From positions 1 through 29,223 of the forward strand of contig JBLDXI010000121.1 of the NCBI GenBank assembly GCA_047495785.1: DNA of 29,223 bases. The letters are read 5' to 3'. Made by a program: the position numbers and the translations under genes. The notes beneath the pieces were generated by a model. The model searched no databases. It was not told the DNA's origin and was given only the letters and a program-made list of their open reading frames with translations. This DNA is from Lepidodermella squamata (Eukaryota > Gastrotricha). Position 1 is the first letter of the stretch, and each line of letters opens with the position of its first letter. Below are positions 10,510-21,011 of this stretch, one piece after another.

Positions 10510-11815
10510 GAGGATTTCCAAGAAAGAGTGGGCGGCTGAGCACTGAATATATTATATTCATTAGTCATTTTACCTGAAAATTATTGTGCGCTTGTCACGG
10601 GTTAAGCACGAGATAACGAAGGGTATCAGGTTGTAAAATGTTACAGCCATATATATGATTGATTGTTGATTCATTTTGCAACCAAAAATTAGATGAGCAA
10701 TCCAAGATGAGCACATGCTGATGAGCTTTTCCTAAAACAGTAGCTTCCATATTACGATAGCTGAGATTTCCGAGAAAAGATGGGCGCAATTCATTTTTAC
10801 CCGCAAATTATTATGCGTCTCTAACGGGTTCAGCATGAGGAACAGTATGTTGCCATAATTTGTCACAGCTATATTCCACCTATTCCGAGAATCTGTAAAC
10901 AAATTAGGCGAAAAATGTCAGCCAATGAGCAGATTCGGCTAACATAGGGCAAACGGTTGCAAACCTAGGTCTTGTTGATAAGCCGGGCTCTGGTTTACGA
11001 GACATGACCTGGACTGGGTCCTAAGTGCACAGTGCACCAATGATTTTGTTGCAATTTACAGTTGCAATTGAATTAATTGATTTTATCGATTCGTTTTATA
11101 ATCACAATTTATTTGTCTCCGAGAAGAAAGCAAGCTGATGAGCCTCTGCTATAAGAGTAAATTCCTAATTATGATCGCTCAGTTGACCAGCTCGACATTG
11201 GAATCACACGTTGCCCGATTATACATCTTGTTCTGTGGATTTCAAAGAAAGGGTGGGCGGTAAAGCGCTAGATATATATTTATTAGTCGTTTTTACCTAA
11301 AAATAATTATTATAAAGCAGTACGGGTTGAGCGTGAGATAAGGAACCGTATATTGTGTCATAAAATATATAATGTTCCAGGCGTATACAATATACTGCGC
11401 CTATTCTGAGAATTTTAGGTTCAGACTCCAATATTGATACTCTTTCTCCGTCTACCAAAGTCACCTCGAAAGTCAACTGGGTCCTAGCTGCGCTTTATCG
11501 ATACTAACTGAATATTGAATCAGTTTGTGACTGAGCTAAAAACATGGAAATTCCCTTTTTCGTAACATGCTGTTTGAGGAAAAATATGTAATAGAACTCG
11601 CCGCGTTGCTTGATTATACATTAATTGTGATGAGATTTCCAAGAAAATTGGGCGGTGAGCGCACAATATTTATTTCTTACTCATTTTTACCTGAAAATTA
11701 TTCTGCGTTTGTGTTTAGTTGAGTTTGGTTCAGCATGAGATAAGGAGTAGTACAAGGTCCAAAATGTTACAGCTATATAGTGTATATCTCTCACCTACTG
11801 CGTATTCTGAGAATC
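10510..11815. repeat. Four diverged copies of the Pgp upstream region
   Basis: A block of about 110-180 bp recurs at about 10510-10655, 10762-10893, 11236-11413 and 11629-11815. Each copy begins with a GATTTCC(A/G)AGAAA-like stretch followed by GTGGGCGG or a close variant. It then continues with TTTTTACC, a run like AAATTATT, GGGTT(A/G)AGC or a close form, ATGAGATAAGGA or a variant, a TTACAGC-like stretch and ATTCtGAGAATC. Segments around GCTGATGAGC (about 10719 and 11137) are also shared. The copy nearest the gene adjoins the functional promoter. A degenerate exon 1 lies between the third and fourth copies, so the unit duplicated was promoter plus first exon, at least once. Copies are diverged by many substitutions and small indels, so the duplication is old. 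Confidence 0.65.
11417..11545 (-). pseudogene. Ghost copy of Pgp exon 1
   Basis: Read on the plus strand, this stretch aligns with the reverse of the Pgp first exon (about 10303-10402). Shared landmarks include AGACTCC, TTTCTCCGTC, GTCACCTCGA, TAGCTGC, TATCGATA and TGAATCA, ending at a CAT that corresponds to the start codon. Small insertions break the frame, and no other exon follows. It is a non-coding relic of a local duplication of the promoter-exon 1 region. Confidence 0.6.
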
Positions 11816-12227
11816 AGCTTGAAAATTATGCGAAAAAACTCCAGCAAATGGGCTAGTTTGGCAAACAAACAGATTATAGTACGTCTCATGAAACAGATAT
11901 ACCAGCTAGTCAGGGACTGAACTGTTTTGTTTGATTTGGAAACAGTTCCAATTTAATTACCATATTTTTTCCTATAGCAGCCCGAGACTAAATTATCAAC
12001 CTTGAAATTTGGATAAGATTTGGATAAATAATTTTCGTGAATTATTTTTGATGTTTTCGCGAACCGACTTGACCTCTCAACCCTGGGCAACTATTGAGGA
12101 TCGGCAATTATTAGTGAATGGGCTACGGTAATTAATGTTGTTGATTGGGTCTGGAGTTGTTGACGCCAAAATCGAAATTGGGTCTATAATGAGGAATTTA
12201 TAAAGCGCAGCACAGATATGACCATTT

Positions 12228-12298
12228 GTAGCACAGCTGCGCAAGTGTAGCACAAATTAAATCCAAATTGTAGCACAGTTTTCGCATTTTGTAGCACA
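12228..12298 (+). repeat. Four spaced GTAGCACA motifs
   Basis: GTAGCACA occurs at 12228, 12247, 12270 and 12291, spaced 19, 23 and 21 nt, each usually preceded by AT-rich sequence ending in TT or GT. The function is unknown. It could be a short degenerate tandem repeat or a protein-binding array. Confidence 0.5.
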
Positions 12299-12881
12299 CC
12301 TTAATTTTACTCAAATTCAACAAAAAATCAGTTATTTATGAATTCTTGCGATTACAACTGCTATGATTGGTGCCGAGCGACGTCTGCCTACGGTCGCCGC
12401 TGCAATTGCAGCTCATAGCCATACCGGCTCCAAGCTTTTCGACGATTGGATCTGCCGGGGCGACGTTATCGGCGTTTTGTGGCACGGTTTCAGCCTCCAG
12501 CTCTGAGTTGAATTTAATCGCATGTTTCTTTCAAATTCATCACATTAAGCAGAATCATACGGCTGACGGACCAAGGCCTTTTTATCATCACAAATTCGCC
12601 CACGTTTATGTGATTTTTGGCAAAATTGCGCACGCCTGTCCAGAAAACCCTGGCTTCGCCTCGGCCCTTGCGCTTTGTTATTATCGACAATGCAATTAGA
12701 TGAATTGTCAACAGTGCAATTTTTTGAAAAGACGGGAAGTGTGTAACACAAAAACGCCCCATACCGCTAGTTGTAGGTAACAGCCGCAGCTAACACGCAG
12801 TGTGCATGTCCGCTCTCCATCCGCTCTCACTCAGCACTCCTGCGCGCGGCTTAGTCACAAGGCGCGCAGCCGATATCGCTG
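12299..12881. other. No supported gene left of the fold-back element
   Basis: Open frames on both strands between 12367 and 12762 overlap each other, have no recognisable family motif and no credible splice structure. I regard this stretch as non-coding or decayed. Confidence 0.4.
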
Positions 12882-12883
12882 TA

Positions 12884-15560
12884 CAGGGTGTTCTTTTTAA
12901 AACCGAACATCCTGCCGTAGTCGCGAAAAATAAATTTGCCGGCTATTTTACAAAAATAATTTTACTAAAATAATTTTTTATCACTTTTAATATAACTTTT
13001 TAATTTTATTTTCAATTGCACGATGCCCTTGAATTTTAGCGCGCGTTGCCACGTCGACGCGTCGGTTTTTAAATTTTAGCGGTTAAAACGCCTGAAATCA
13101 GGGTTTTCGCGCCTGGTTCCTAAGGTAACCGGCAAGCGCGCGGCTCCTTGCCGCGCATCATTCAAGTCAGTTAAGCGAGCTAAATGTTTTAGCCGCGCCG
13201 TTTTTTCTTATTCGGTCTCAGTTTTCGCAATGTGGTATACCCAAAATCGGTGAAAAGAGCCTTAAATTGCGCTTCCTTGCCGTTGAAATCCACCGCTGGA
13301 ATCAAGAAGACGGCGGTGCAACGTGGTTTTCTGCTGTCTTGAGGAGTCTAATGATATAACAAGCGGCCTTGAAAACTTGTCGCTCAAGTTTCAGTCCGCG
13401 GATCAGAGAAACGCACCCTTTTCTGGGCGAAATGCAATGCAACTAGCTGTTTCACGATGAAAAGGGCAGTGGTATCATGTAAATAAACGGAAAGCTGGGG
13501 GGAAACATGTCGAATTTACTGGCATAGATGTTGCTGATGCGGAAGACACGTTGCCTTCCTTCTTTATCCTTGATGTTCTCTCATCCTTGTGTGATACTTC
13601 GTCGTCCGCAGTGAGGCCGTAGCTAACTTCTATAGACTAATTAAAGCAGATCTCAAAGGCGTTACCACCGTTATCATCAAAGCTGTCTCGTAGAACATGT
13701 TCATAATATCAAAAAGAAAAAATACAAGGTATTTTAGATTACGATGAACACATCTCGTGAGAGTATTTCGTTTGCTGCTGTTCGTAACATCAGTCATGTT
13801 CCTTACTAAGGATAGTGGTTTACAAGTCAGCGTAGCTTGGTGCTTAGTAAGGACTGTCATCCTAATAGTCATAACTATGGACACTCACTCTTCACTCTAC
13901 GCCGCGTCTTTTAAGGTGCACGGGTCCATCTGAGATCAGATCCTTAGATCGCTCAGTCTGAAGCGGCGAAGTCTGAGTAAGGATTGTTGAGTAAGCCATT
14001 CCTACCAAGCATACCAGTGACACCGCGTCCTTACTTGGAAGCCATCTTGCTAAGGATGTCTTGCTTAGTAAGGACATCCTTAGTAAGGAATTCCTTATAG
14101 CAAGATTGCTTTCAAGTAAAGAGAGCGCTTAGCATCTCTTTTACTCATAAATGCATCCTTAACATCCATAGCATGGAAAATCAACATCGCTAGGCTATGA
14201 ACAGCCGTTTATTTGCACCATTCAGATCAAGTTGAGTGTTTAACAAAACGTCATGTAAACTTTAACATCATTGGCAGCATCCGGCGCGCGGCGTGAGTCG
14301 TTAAGAGTGAGAATTTAGCATCATTTTCGGCGAAAAATTCAGTGGTATCACTGGATCCCACGGAGATTTGAAAACAGCCGATGACTGAGACAACGCTTAG
14401 GACTGATAACCGAGATCTTATTCAGACATTGATCACTCGTTTGCGGCGGCGCAGGGCAGCGGCGGGAATATTCCGTGGTATGCCCGTGTCCTGTCATCCA
14501 TTTCCCTGCGGTAACCGCAGTTACGGGCGGATGTAACTGTTTGTGAGACTGCGGTAACAAAGCAAGTTTAACACCACGCCAGTCTTTGTCTTTTATATGC
14601 ATCCCTTTGATCTCTGATTCTACGCGTCCTGTAAGAACAGTCCAGCATTCTCGCATAGATTTTACGTTTCTTGTAATATTTTAGTGGTAAACTATTTGAT
14701 TGATGTAACTTCAAGCGCAATAAATCACAATAATATAACGCGCCCCACTCCCGGAGAAATAGAAGAATAAGCGAAAACAAACGATTTCAAACCTTAGCCC
14801 TAATGCGGCCGCTGAAAACCAGTAGCAGCGGCTGAAATGTGTCAACGGGTAAAGTCTTTTGCAGAATTTTAACACGATTAAAGCTATATATTCACACAAT
14901 GCTTAAAATTCATGCATCGACGTCATATGGCCCCATAAATCACGAAGGATTGCGGCTACAACGCGTTGAAACGTCCTCTAACAAGGATGGTATGGTATCA
15001 GAAAGCCGACCCAGCGCTCGAGTTAGGGCGGCAACACCAGCATTTTTCTGCTTTATTGTCAAACTGACATCTTCTCTTAGCAAGTTCACTTATGTTGGCC
15101 AAAATTTAACCGCTAAATTATTTGCTACGACCAAAAATATCCCGAAAAACCCGAAAAAACCCGAAAAATGCATGCCAAGCCACTTAAAGCGGAAAACCGC
15201 GTTGTCCAACCTAAAAGTAATGGTAACAAAGAAATATACAGTTTATTCTACAAGAAAACCATGAGAAAGATTGTTCTTACCAGATTATTTCATGAAATGG
15301 GCTATCCTTAAGGTTTCTGATCTGACTCAATGATGACGTCTAACCAGAGTGTGTAGGGCAGACGAAAGTCGATCCTGCGCTCGAATTACGGCGGCAACAC
15401 TAGCTTTTTCCTGCTTTGTCGTCATATTGATATAGTCTCCAAGCAAAATCACCCAATTTTACCCATATCTGACCGTTGATTATTTCCCAGCATCAATAAA
15501 TGTTCCGATAAACCCTAATAACTCCATTTTAACGTCTAAATGCATCCTAAGCCGTAAAAC
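12884..15560 (+). repeat. Left arm of the fold-back element
   Basis: This arm pairs base for base with 15783-18457. By eye it differs at 12996, 13150, 13306, 13418 and 13563 (substitutions). It also differs by one base in a G-run near 13497-13502, and in a replaced patch at 13748-13765. From 13766 to 15560 I see no difference. Confidence 0.9.
13801..14101. repeat. Cluster of CTTAGTAAGG motifs (mirrored at about 17242-17542)
   Basis: Variants of the near-palindrome CTTA(G/C)TAAGG occur at 13802-13811, 13842-13851, 14064-14073 and 14079-14088. Partial forms (GAGTAAGGA, CCTTACTTGG, CTTGCTAAGGATG, GAATTCCTTATAG) fill the space between. The cluster is duplicated in the opposite arm. It could bind a dimeric protein such as a transposase, or be a decayed tandem array. 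Confidence 0.55.
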
Positions 15561-15782
15561 GAGAAAAGCCACGGTGACCCCCCAAAAAGACATGGTAACT
15601 AAGAAATTTACACTCTATTCTACCAGAAAACAATGAGTAACAATGCTAATTAAGCAAAATTCATGACATGGACCATCTTGAAGATCGTTCATCTTGCCAG
15701 AGGATGAGATCTAACACAGCAGGTATGGCAGAAGGAAGTCCCTCCTGCTCACGAGTTAGTATGGCAACACCGACTTTTTCTT
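14960..15782 (+). repeat. Diverged tandem units of about 365 bp within the fold-back element
   Basis: The landmark GGCAACAC recurs at 15030, 15393 and 15763 (periods 363 and 370). Around it sit shared blocks such as CAGCGCTCGAGTTAGGGC / CTGCGCTCGAATTACGGC, CTTTTTCCTGCTTT / CTTTTTCTTGTTTT, TGCATGCCAAGCC / TGCATCCTAAGCC and ATGGTAAC...AAGAAAT. The third unit is cut off at the palindrome junction (15782). The first unit and most of the second recur inverted in the right arm. Confidence 0.7.
15561..15782. other. Loop of the giant palindrome
   Basis: This is the only unpaired part of the element. It is the middle of the second and third tandem units, not unrelated filler. The left arm ends with CCGTAAAAC (15552-15560) and the right arm starts with GTTTTACGG (15783-15791), in the place where the third unit would carry GCTTTGTCG. 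Confidence 0.7.
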
Positions 15783-18457
15783 GTTTTACGGCTTAGGATG
15801 CATTTAGACGTTAAAATGGAGTTATTAGGGTTTATCGGAACATTTATTGATGCTGGGAAATAATCAACGGTCAGATATGGGTAAAATTGGGTGATTTTGC
15901 TTGGAGACTATATCAATATGACGACAAAGCAGGAAAAAGCTAGTGTTGCCGCCGTAATTCGAGCGCAGGATCGACTTTCGTCTGCCCTACACACTCTGGT
16001 TAGACGTCATCATTGAGTCAGATCAGAAACCTTAAGGATAGCCCATTTCATGAAATAATCTGGTAAGAACAATCTTTCTCATGGTTTTCTTGTAGAATAA
16101 ACTGTATATTTCTTTGTTACCATTACTTTTAGGTTGGACAACGCGGTTTTCCGCTTTAAGTGGCTTGGCATGCATTTTTCGGGTTTTTTCGGGTTTTTCG
16201 GGATATTTTTGGTCGTAGCAAATAATTTAGCGGTTAAATTTTGGCCAACATAAGTGAACTTGCTAAGAGAAGATGTCAGTTTGACAATAAAGCAGAAAAA
16301 TGCTGGTGTTGCCGCCCTAACTCGAGCGCTGGGTCGGCTTTCTGATACCATACCATCCTTGTTAGAGGACGTTTCAACGCGTTGTAGCCGCAATCCTTCG
16401 TGATTTATGGGGCCATATGACGTCGATGCATGAATTTTAAGCATTGTGTGAATATATAGCTTTAATCGTGTTAAAATTCTGCAAAAGACTTTACCCGTTG
16501 ACACATTTCAGCCGCTGCTACTGGTTTTCAGCGGCCGCATTAGGGCTAAGGTTTGAAATCGTTTGTTTTCGCTTATTCTTCTATTTCTCCGGGAGTGGGG
16601 CGCGTTATATTATTGTGATTTATTGCGCTTGAAGTTACATCAATCAAATAGTTTACCACTAAAATATTACAAGAAACGTAAAATCTATGCGAGAATGCTG
16701 GACTGTTCTTACAGGACGCGTAGAATCAGAGATCAAAGGGATGCATATAAAAGACAAAGACTGGCGTGGTGTTAAACTTGCTTTGTTACCGCAGTCTCAC
16801 AAACAGTTACATCCGCCCGTAACTGCGGTTACCGCAGGGAAATGGATGACAGGACACGGGCATACCACGGAATATTCCCGCCGCTGCCCTGCGCCGCCGC
16901 AAACGAGTGATCAATGTCTGAATAAGATCTCGGTTATCAGTCCTAAGCGTTGTCTCAGTCATCGGCTGTTTTCAAATCTCCGTGGGATCCAGTGATACCA
17001 CTGAATTTTTCGCCGAAAATGATGCTAAATTCTCACTCTTAACGACTCACGCCGCGCGCCGGATGCTGCCAATGATGTTAAAGTTTACATGACGTTTTGT
17101 TAAACACTCAACTTGATCTGAATGGTGCAAATAAACGGCTGTTCATAGCCTAGCGATGTTGATTTTCCATGCTATGGATGTTAAGGATGCATTTATGAGT
17201 AAAAGAGATGCTAAGCGCTCTCTTTACTTGAAAGCAATCTTGCTATAAGGAATTCCTTACTAAGGATGTCCTTACTAAGCAAGACATCCTTAGCAAGATG
17301 GCTTCCAAGTAAGGACGCGGTGTCACTGGTATGCTTGGTAGGAATGGCTTACTCAACAATCCTTACTCAGACTTCGCCGCTTCAGACTGAGCGATCTAAG
17401 GATCTGATCTCAGATGGACCCGTGCACCTTAAAAGACGCGGCGTAGAGTGAAGAGTGAGTGTCCATAGTTATGACTATTAGGATGACAGTCCTTACTAAG
17501 CACCAAGCTACGCTGACTTGTAAACCACTATCCTTAGTAAGGAACATGACTGATGTTACGAACAGCAGCAAACGAAATGAACTGAGCGGCTAAATCATCG
17601 TAATCTAAAATACCTTGTATTTTTTCTTTTTGATATTATGAACATGTTCTACGAGACAGCTTTGATGATAACGGTGGTAACGCCTTTGAGATCAGCTTTA
17701 ATTAGTCTATAGAAGTTAGCTACGGCCTCACTGCGGACGACGAAGTATCACACAAGGATGAGAGAACATCAAGGATAATGAAGGAAGGCAACGTGTCTTC
17801 CGCATCAGCAACATCTATGCCAGTAAATTCGACATGTTTCCCCCAGCTTTCCGTTTATTTACATGATACCACTGCCCTTTTCATCGTGAAACAGCTAGTT
17901 GCATTGCATTTCGCCCAGAAAATGGTGCGTTTCTCTGATCCGCGGACTGAAACTTGAGCGACAAGTTTTCAAGGCCGCTTGTTATATCATTAGACTCCTC
18001 AAGACAGCAGAAAACCACGTTGCACCGCCGTCTTTTTGATTCCAGCGGTGGATTTCAACGGCAAGGAAGCGCAATTTAAGGCTCTTTTCACCGATTTTGG
18101 GTATACCACATTGCGAAAACTGAGACCGAATAAGAAAAAACGGCGCGGCTAAAACATTTAGCTCGCTTAACTGACTTGAATGATGCGCGGAAAGGAGCCG
18201 CGCGCTTGCCGGTTACCTTAGGAACCAGGCGCGAAAACCCTGATTTCAGGCGTTTTAACCGCTAAAATTTAAAAACCGACGCGTCGACGTGGCAACGCGC
18301 GCTAAAATTCAAGGGCATCGTGCAATTGAAAATAAAATTAAAAATTTATATTAAAAGTGATAAAAAATTATTTTAGTAAAATTATTTTTGTAAAATAGCC
18401 GGCAAATTTATTTTTCGCGACTACGGCAGGATGTTCGGTTTTAAAAAGAACACCCTG
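15783..18457 (-). repeat. Right arm of the fold-back element
   Basis: This is the inverted copy of 12884-15560. Coordinates of paired bases sum to 31343 in the inner 1.8 kb and to 31341 at the tips, because of two one-base length differences. The replaced patch corresponds to 17578-17594 here. Confidence 0.9.
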
Positions 18458-18571
18458 TAGATAAATACTTTGTACTCACCCCGCTGGGGCAGGCAACTTC
18501 ACTGGGCACACAAGTGACGAACTGCTGAGCGGCACACGAGTCGAATTTACGATTCTGCGGGAACAATCTTG

Positions 18572-19531
18572 TTATTCTCTAATCATTCTCAACAAATAGA
18601 TGATCACCGGGAATAAGGTGAAGTCGTTAACACAAGCCGCCAGATTTGTTCTGAAGGGGTACGCACCGTTGTAGGATGCACCAACCTTGAATTTATCGAA
18701 GACAGAAATGGATAAATTCAGAAAAAAGTGAAACCTTGTCGGACATGAGACGTACAAGGACGCAGCGGCTTCAAAGCTAGCGGTATCCGGGTTTGCGTAA
18801 AAAATCACGTGACGTGTTTAGCATAAGCGTGAATAATAATTACTTTCGATGGAAAAATTTTTTTTTGAATAATAAATTAATTTGCCATCGATAATAAAAA
18901 TTATAATTGAAAACAAAATTAATTTGCCATCGATAATAAAAATTATAATTGATAACAAAATAACCGATAAAATTCGCGGCGTAAATTCCGTAAATACGTG
19001 ATTTTCATGAATGAGATTTTTTGCTGGTCGCAGAAGAAAAATAACGATCGCTTCTAATGAGCTAATTTCTGGCCACGACGACCTTTGGACCTTATTAAAA
19101 AATAACAAAAAAAATCAGGCATATATGTGCCTGTGACTAACCATGAATTCGGTTGTTTTGCTACACCCAGGTGATCCCGGCCTGCAAGTCGCTGCGTAAG
19201 TGTCATAATTGTAGCACAACCTAGCAGTCTATTTGAAATAACTTCCTAGTATAATCAAATCAAATAAAAATAATGGAATCGCACCCCTTTCAGACAACTG
19301 CTTTTATCAGAAATGCTGCTTCCGACCTTTGACAGCAACAAAATTAAATTAAGCCACTTCGTTAAGGCTGGAACGAACTTGATATTCCCTTAATAGCTGA
19401 CAGCCGGTCGGCAGTTCGCGGCAATCGGTGAACCTGTCATCGAATTGCGAGAAGCAGCGAGCCCATTCGCCGCAAAGCACCCATTCAACAGCCGCCGAGT
19501 AAAATATCAATGTCGCAAAAACTTGTCGCAT
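18572..19531 (-). CDS. Small secreted cysteine-rich protein, paralogue 1 (4 exons)
   Basis: The exons on the minus strand are 19531-19379 (51 codons), 19326-19285 (14), 19228-19142 (29) and a proposed last exon 18685-18572 (37 codons plus TAA). All junctions are GT-AG and phase 0. The product is 131 residues. A hydrophobic N-terminal signal ends near VLC-GEW. The first three exons match paralogue 2 at 23959-24349 exon for exon, with shared GEWARCFSQFDD, DKS, TARLCY and CRPGxPGC. The eight cysteines have the spacing C-x5-C-x10-C-x6-C-x17-C-x7-C-x9-C-x6-C in both. Exon 4 carries a ninth Cys in an LxAC motif and a hydrophobic end. The protein is probably disulfide-bonded and extracellular. I do not recognise the family and its role is unknown. 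Exons 1-3 are well supported by the paralogue; exon 4 less so. Intron 3 contains a 42-bp tandem duplication. Confidence 0.7.
18874..18963. repeat. Two tandem 42-bp units in intron 3 of paralogue 1
   Basis: The stretch around TTTGCCATCGATAATAAAAA occurs at 18881 and 18923, exactly 42 bp apart, with one difference (TTGAAAAC versus TTGATAAC). It is a simple minisatellite-like duplication inside the intron. Confidence 0.8.
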
Positions 19532-20070
19532 TTTTCTTCAAAAGATAGAAATATGGAAAAACGCTTGAGAATTGAAAATAAATGCGTGGATAATTTAAAG
19601 TGAATGAAAGCGATGTTAACATTCTTAAGCGCAGAAAAACACCGCCACGTGAAACATATGGCTTCATGAGGCGGCGCGTGCTCATTTTAAAATCGAAAAA
19701 TCCTCATGCTATTTTTCAGTTTTGGTCGCGCTTCCCGAAAATTTTTTTGTTTCGATCGATAGTTTTTATTGACACATAAGCCGTTCCATACTTCATTCAT
19801 GCGTCTTGATCAGAAGTGATAGAGGCCTCAACAATCATTCCCTAGACTTTGTAAAATTTAGGGGCACCCTAGCCGCTTGAGAAAACCTGGAAAAGCAGCT
19901 TTTTGAAGACATCGTAGAACGCCCTCTGTTTGTAGGATTTCTCAAGAGCCGAGATGCTCCTCCAAAAGCCAGCCTGATCGCAGTGAACTACCGCAGAGAA
20001 AAACGGGCAATATAACTGCTGCAATGATGCAATATTCTTGGAAAAATTAATCACCACCTTTTTTAGTAAG
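19532..20070. other. 5' flank of paralogue 1, no gene seen
   Basis: This AT-rich stretch is upstream of the minus-strand secreted-protein gene. Short frames on both strands lack any recognisable motif. Confidence 0.4.
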
Positions 20071-20967
20071 ATGCAGCAAAGAAATAAAGATGGTTTGCAT
20101 ATGCACACACTTTTGAATGGAGCGAAAAAGCGGAAAGAGATCGCTTCCAGCTCGTGTCATCCGTTTTTTGTCAAATCGCGCACACTAGAAAATGTGCATA
20201 TGCAGATTATCCACCAGGGAAAAGTGTTACCAATGCCAGCACGGGCTTTCATCAAAAAAAGAGTAACAAGGGATGATGCTACGAGGATGTTACACGCCAT
20301 AGCACACCAAAAAATATTAAAAAAAAATTGCTGAGGTTACTGTCGTTTTCGATTCCAGTGCCGTCTCCTAGAACGCGCGCTTCTGATTATTTTCAAACAA
20401 TTTTTGCCGCTGTTATTATCGATACGCCAACTTCGTCAGATATTTCCAAAAACAAAGCTGCTTCAACAACAAGCTGCCCGTCATCAATCTACTACGACTA
20501 CGAGCACGTGGCAATCCCATTCATCGATTCATGCACGTGGCATGGCTACACCACGAAATTCTTCTGCTTCTACGCCGAGACTCCTGCTGAGTACTATACC
20601 AAGCAATGTTATGATGGTTTCGTACCGGAATACAAAGCAAATCTGATGGCCAGGATCGGCAGGGCCGGTGTCAGTTGGCGTGTATGCGATGCTACGCAAC
20701 AGCGATGCGAATGAACGAGACTTCCTACTCGATATGATGGAAGCGGACGAATATGGAGGCGATCGCTGGATCATCAAAGAACGAGTTCAGCGCTACGAAA
20801 CGTCAACTCAAACAAAGCCGATTTAGCCGATTGTCAAGCTGAATCAGTCAACCGAAACCGAATCGATCGTTGAAAAACGTGTTAAGCTGAGTACTGTAGA
20901 AATCGGGCTGTACACATATACGCACGGCCCAATGTTACTCGAGTTAGGAATAAATAAATAAATAAAT
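20071..20967 (+). other. Possible decayed retroelement 3' end with (AAAT)n tail
   Basis: One frame is open from the ATG at 20071 to 20334 (87 codons), overlapped by a second from 20328 to 20714. A third frame (from about 20404) continues through single stops at about 20644 and 20824 to a TAA beside 20964. The stretch ends in a short AATA repeat (20949-20967), as many LINE copies do. None of the three frames contains a domain I can name, so this is only a description of a coding-like, broken region. Confidence 0.22.
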
Positions 20968-20969
20968 TA

Positions 20970-21011
20970 CTGTACTTATAGTACAGGAGAGATGCTGTAC
21001 TCAAAGTACAG
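20970..21011. repeat. Two consecutive perfect hairpins
   Basis: CTGTACTTATAGTACAG (20970-20986) and CTGTACTCAAAGTACAG (20995-21011) share the same 6-bp stem with different 5-nt loops, start to start 25 nt. The function is unknown. Confidence 0.6.

Larger units (their letters stand above)
12884..18457. mobile_element. Giant non-autonomous fold-back transposon, TA target site
   Basis: The element begins CAGGGTGTTC and ends with the exact complement GAACACCCTG. It is flanked on both sides by TA (12882-12883 and 18458-18459), the target duplication of Tc1/mariner-type transposons. The termini resemble CAGGGTGT-type ends seen in that superfamily. Almost the whole 5,574 bp is inverted repeat (arms 12884-15560 and 15783-18457) around a 222-bp loop. 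No transposase is encoded. The open frames inside are mirror-image pairs of at most 141 codons without a known family. It would need a transposase in trans. It is structurally like the fold-back elements Tc4-Tc6 of Caenorhabditis but with far longer arms. It lies 112 bp beyond the stop codon of the minus-strand secreted-protein gene. Confidence 0.85.

Noticed and set aside
12367-12762. Overlapping frames of 68-110 codons on both strands
   Set aside because: They overlap one another, have no motif or splice logic, and sit beside a transposon insertion.
14839-16504. Pair of identical 141-codon frames in opposite arms
   Set aside because: They are mirror images produced by the palindrome. The translation is low in recognisable structure and runs across the tandem-unit boundary, so it is not a credible gene.
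19349-19378. Continuation of the paralogue 1 first exon to the stop in VRSSLNEVA
   Set aside because: The paralogue comparison places a phase-0 splice donor after the EYQ codons, and the downstream 42-nt exon matches, so read-through is unlikely.
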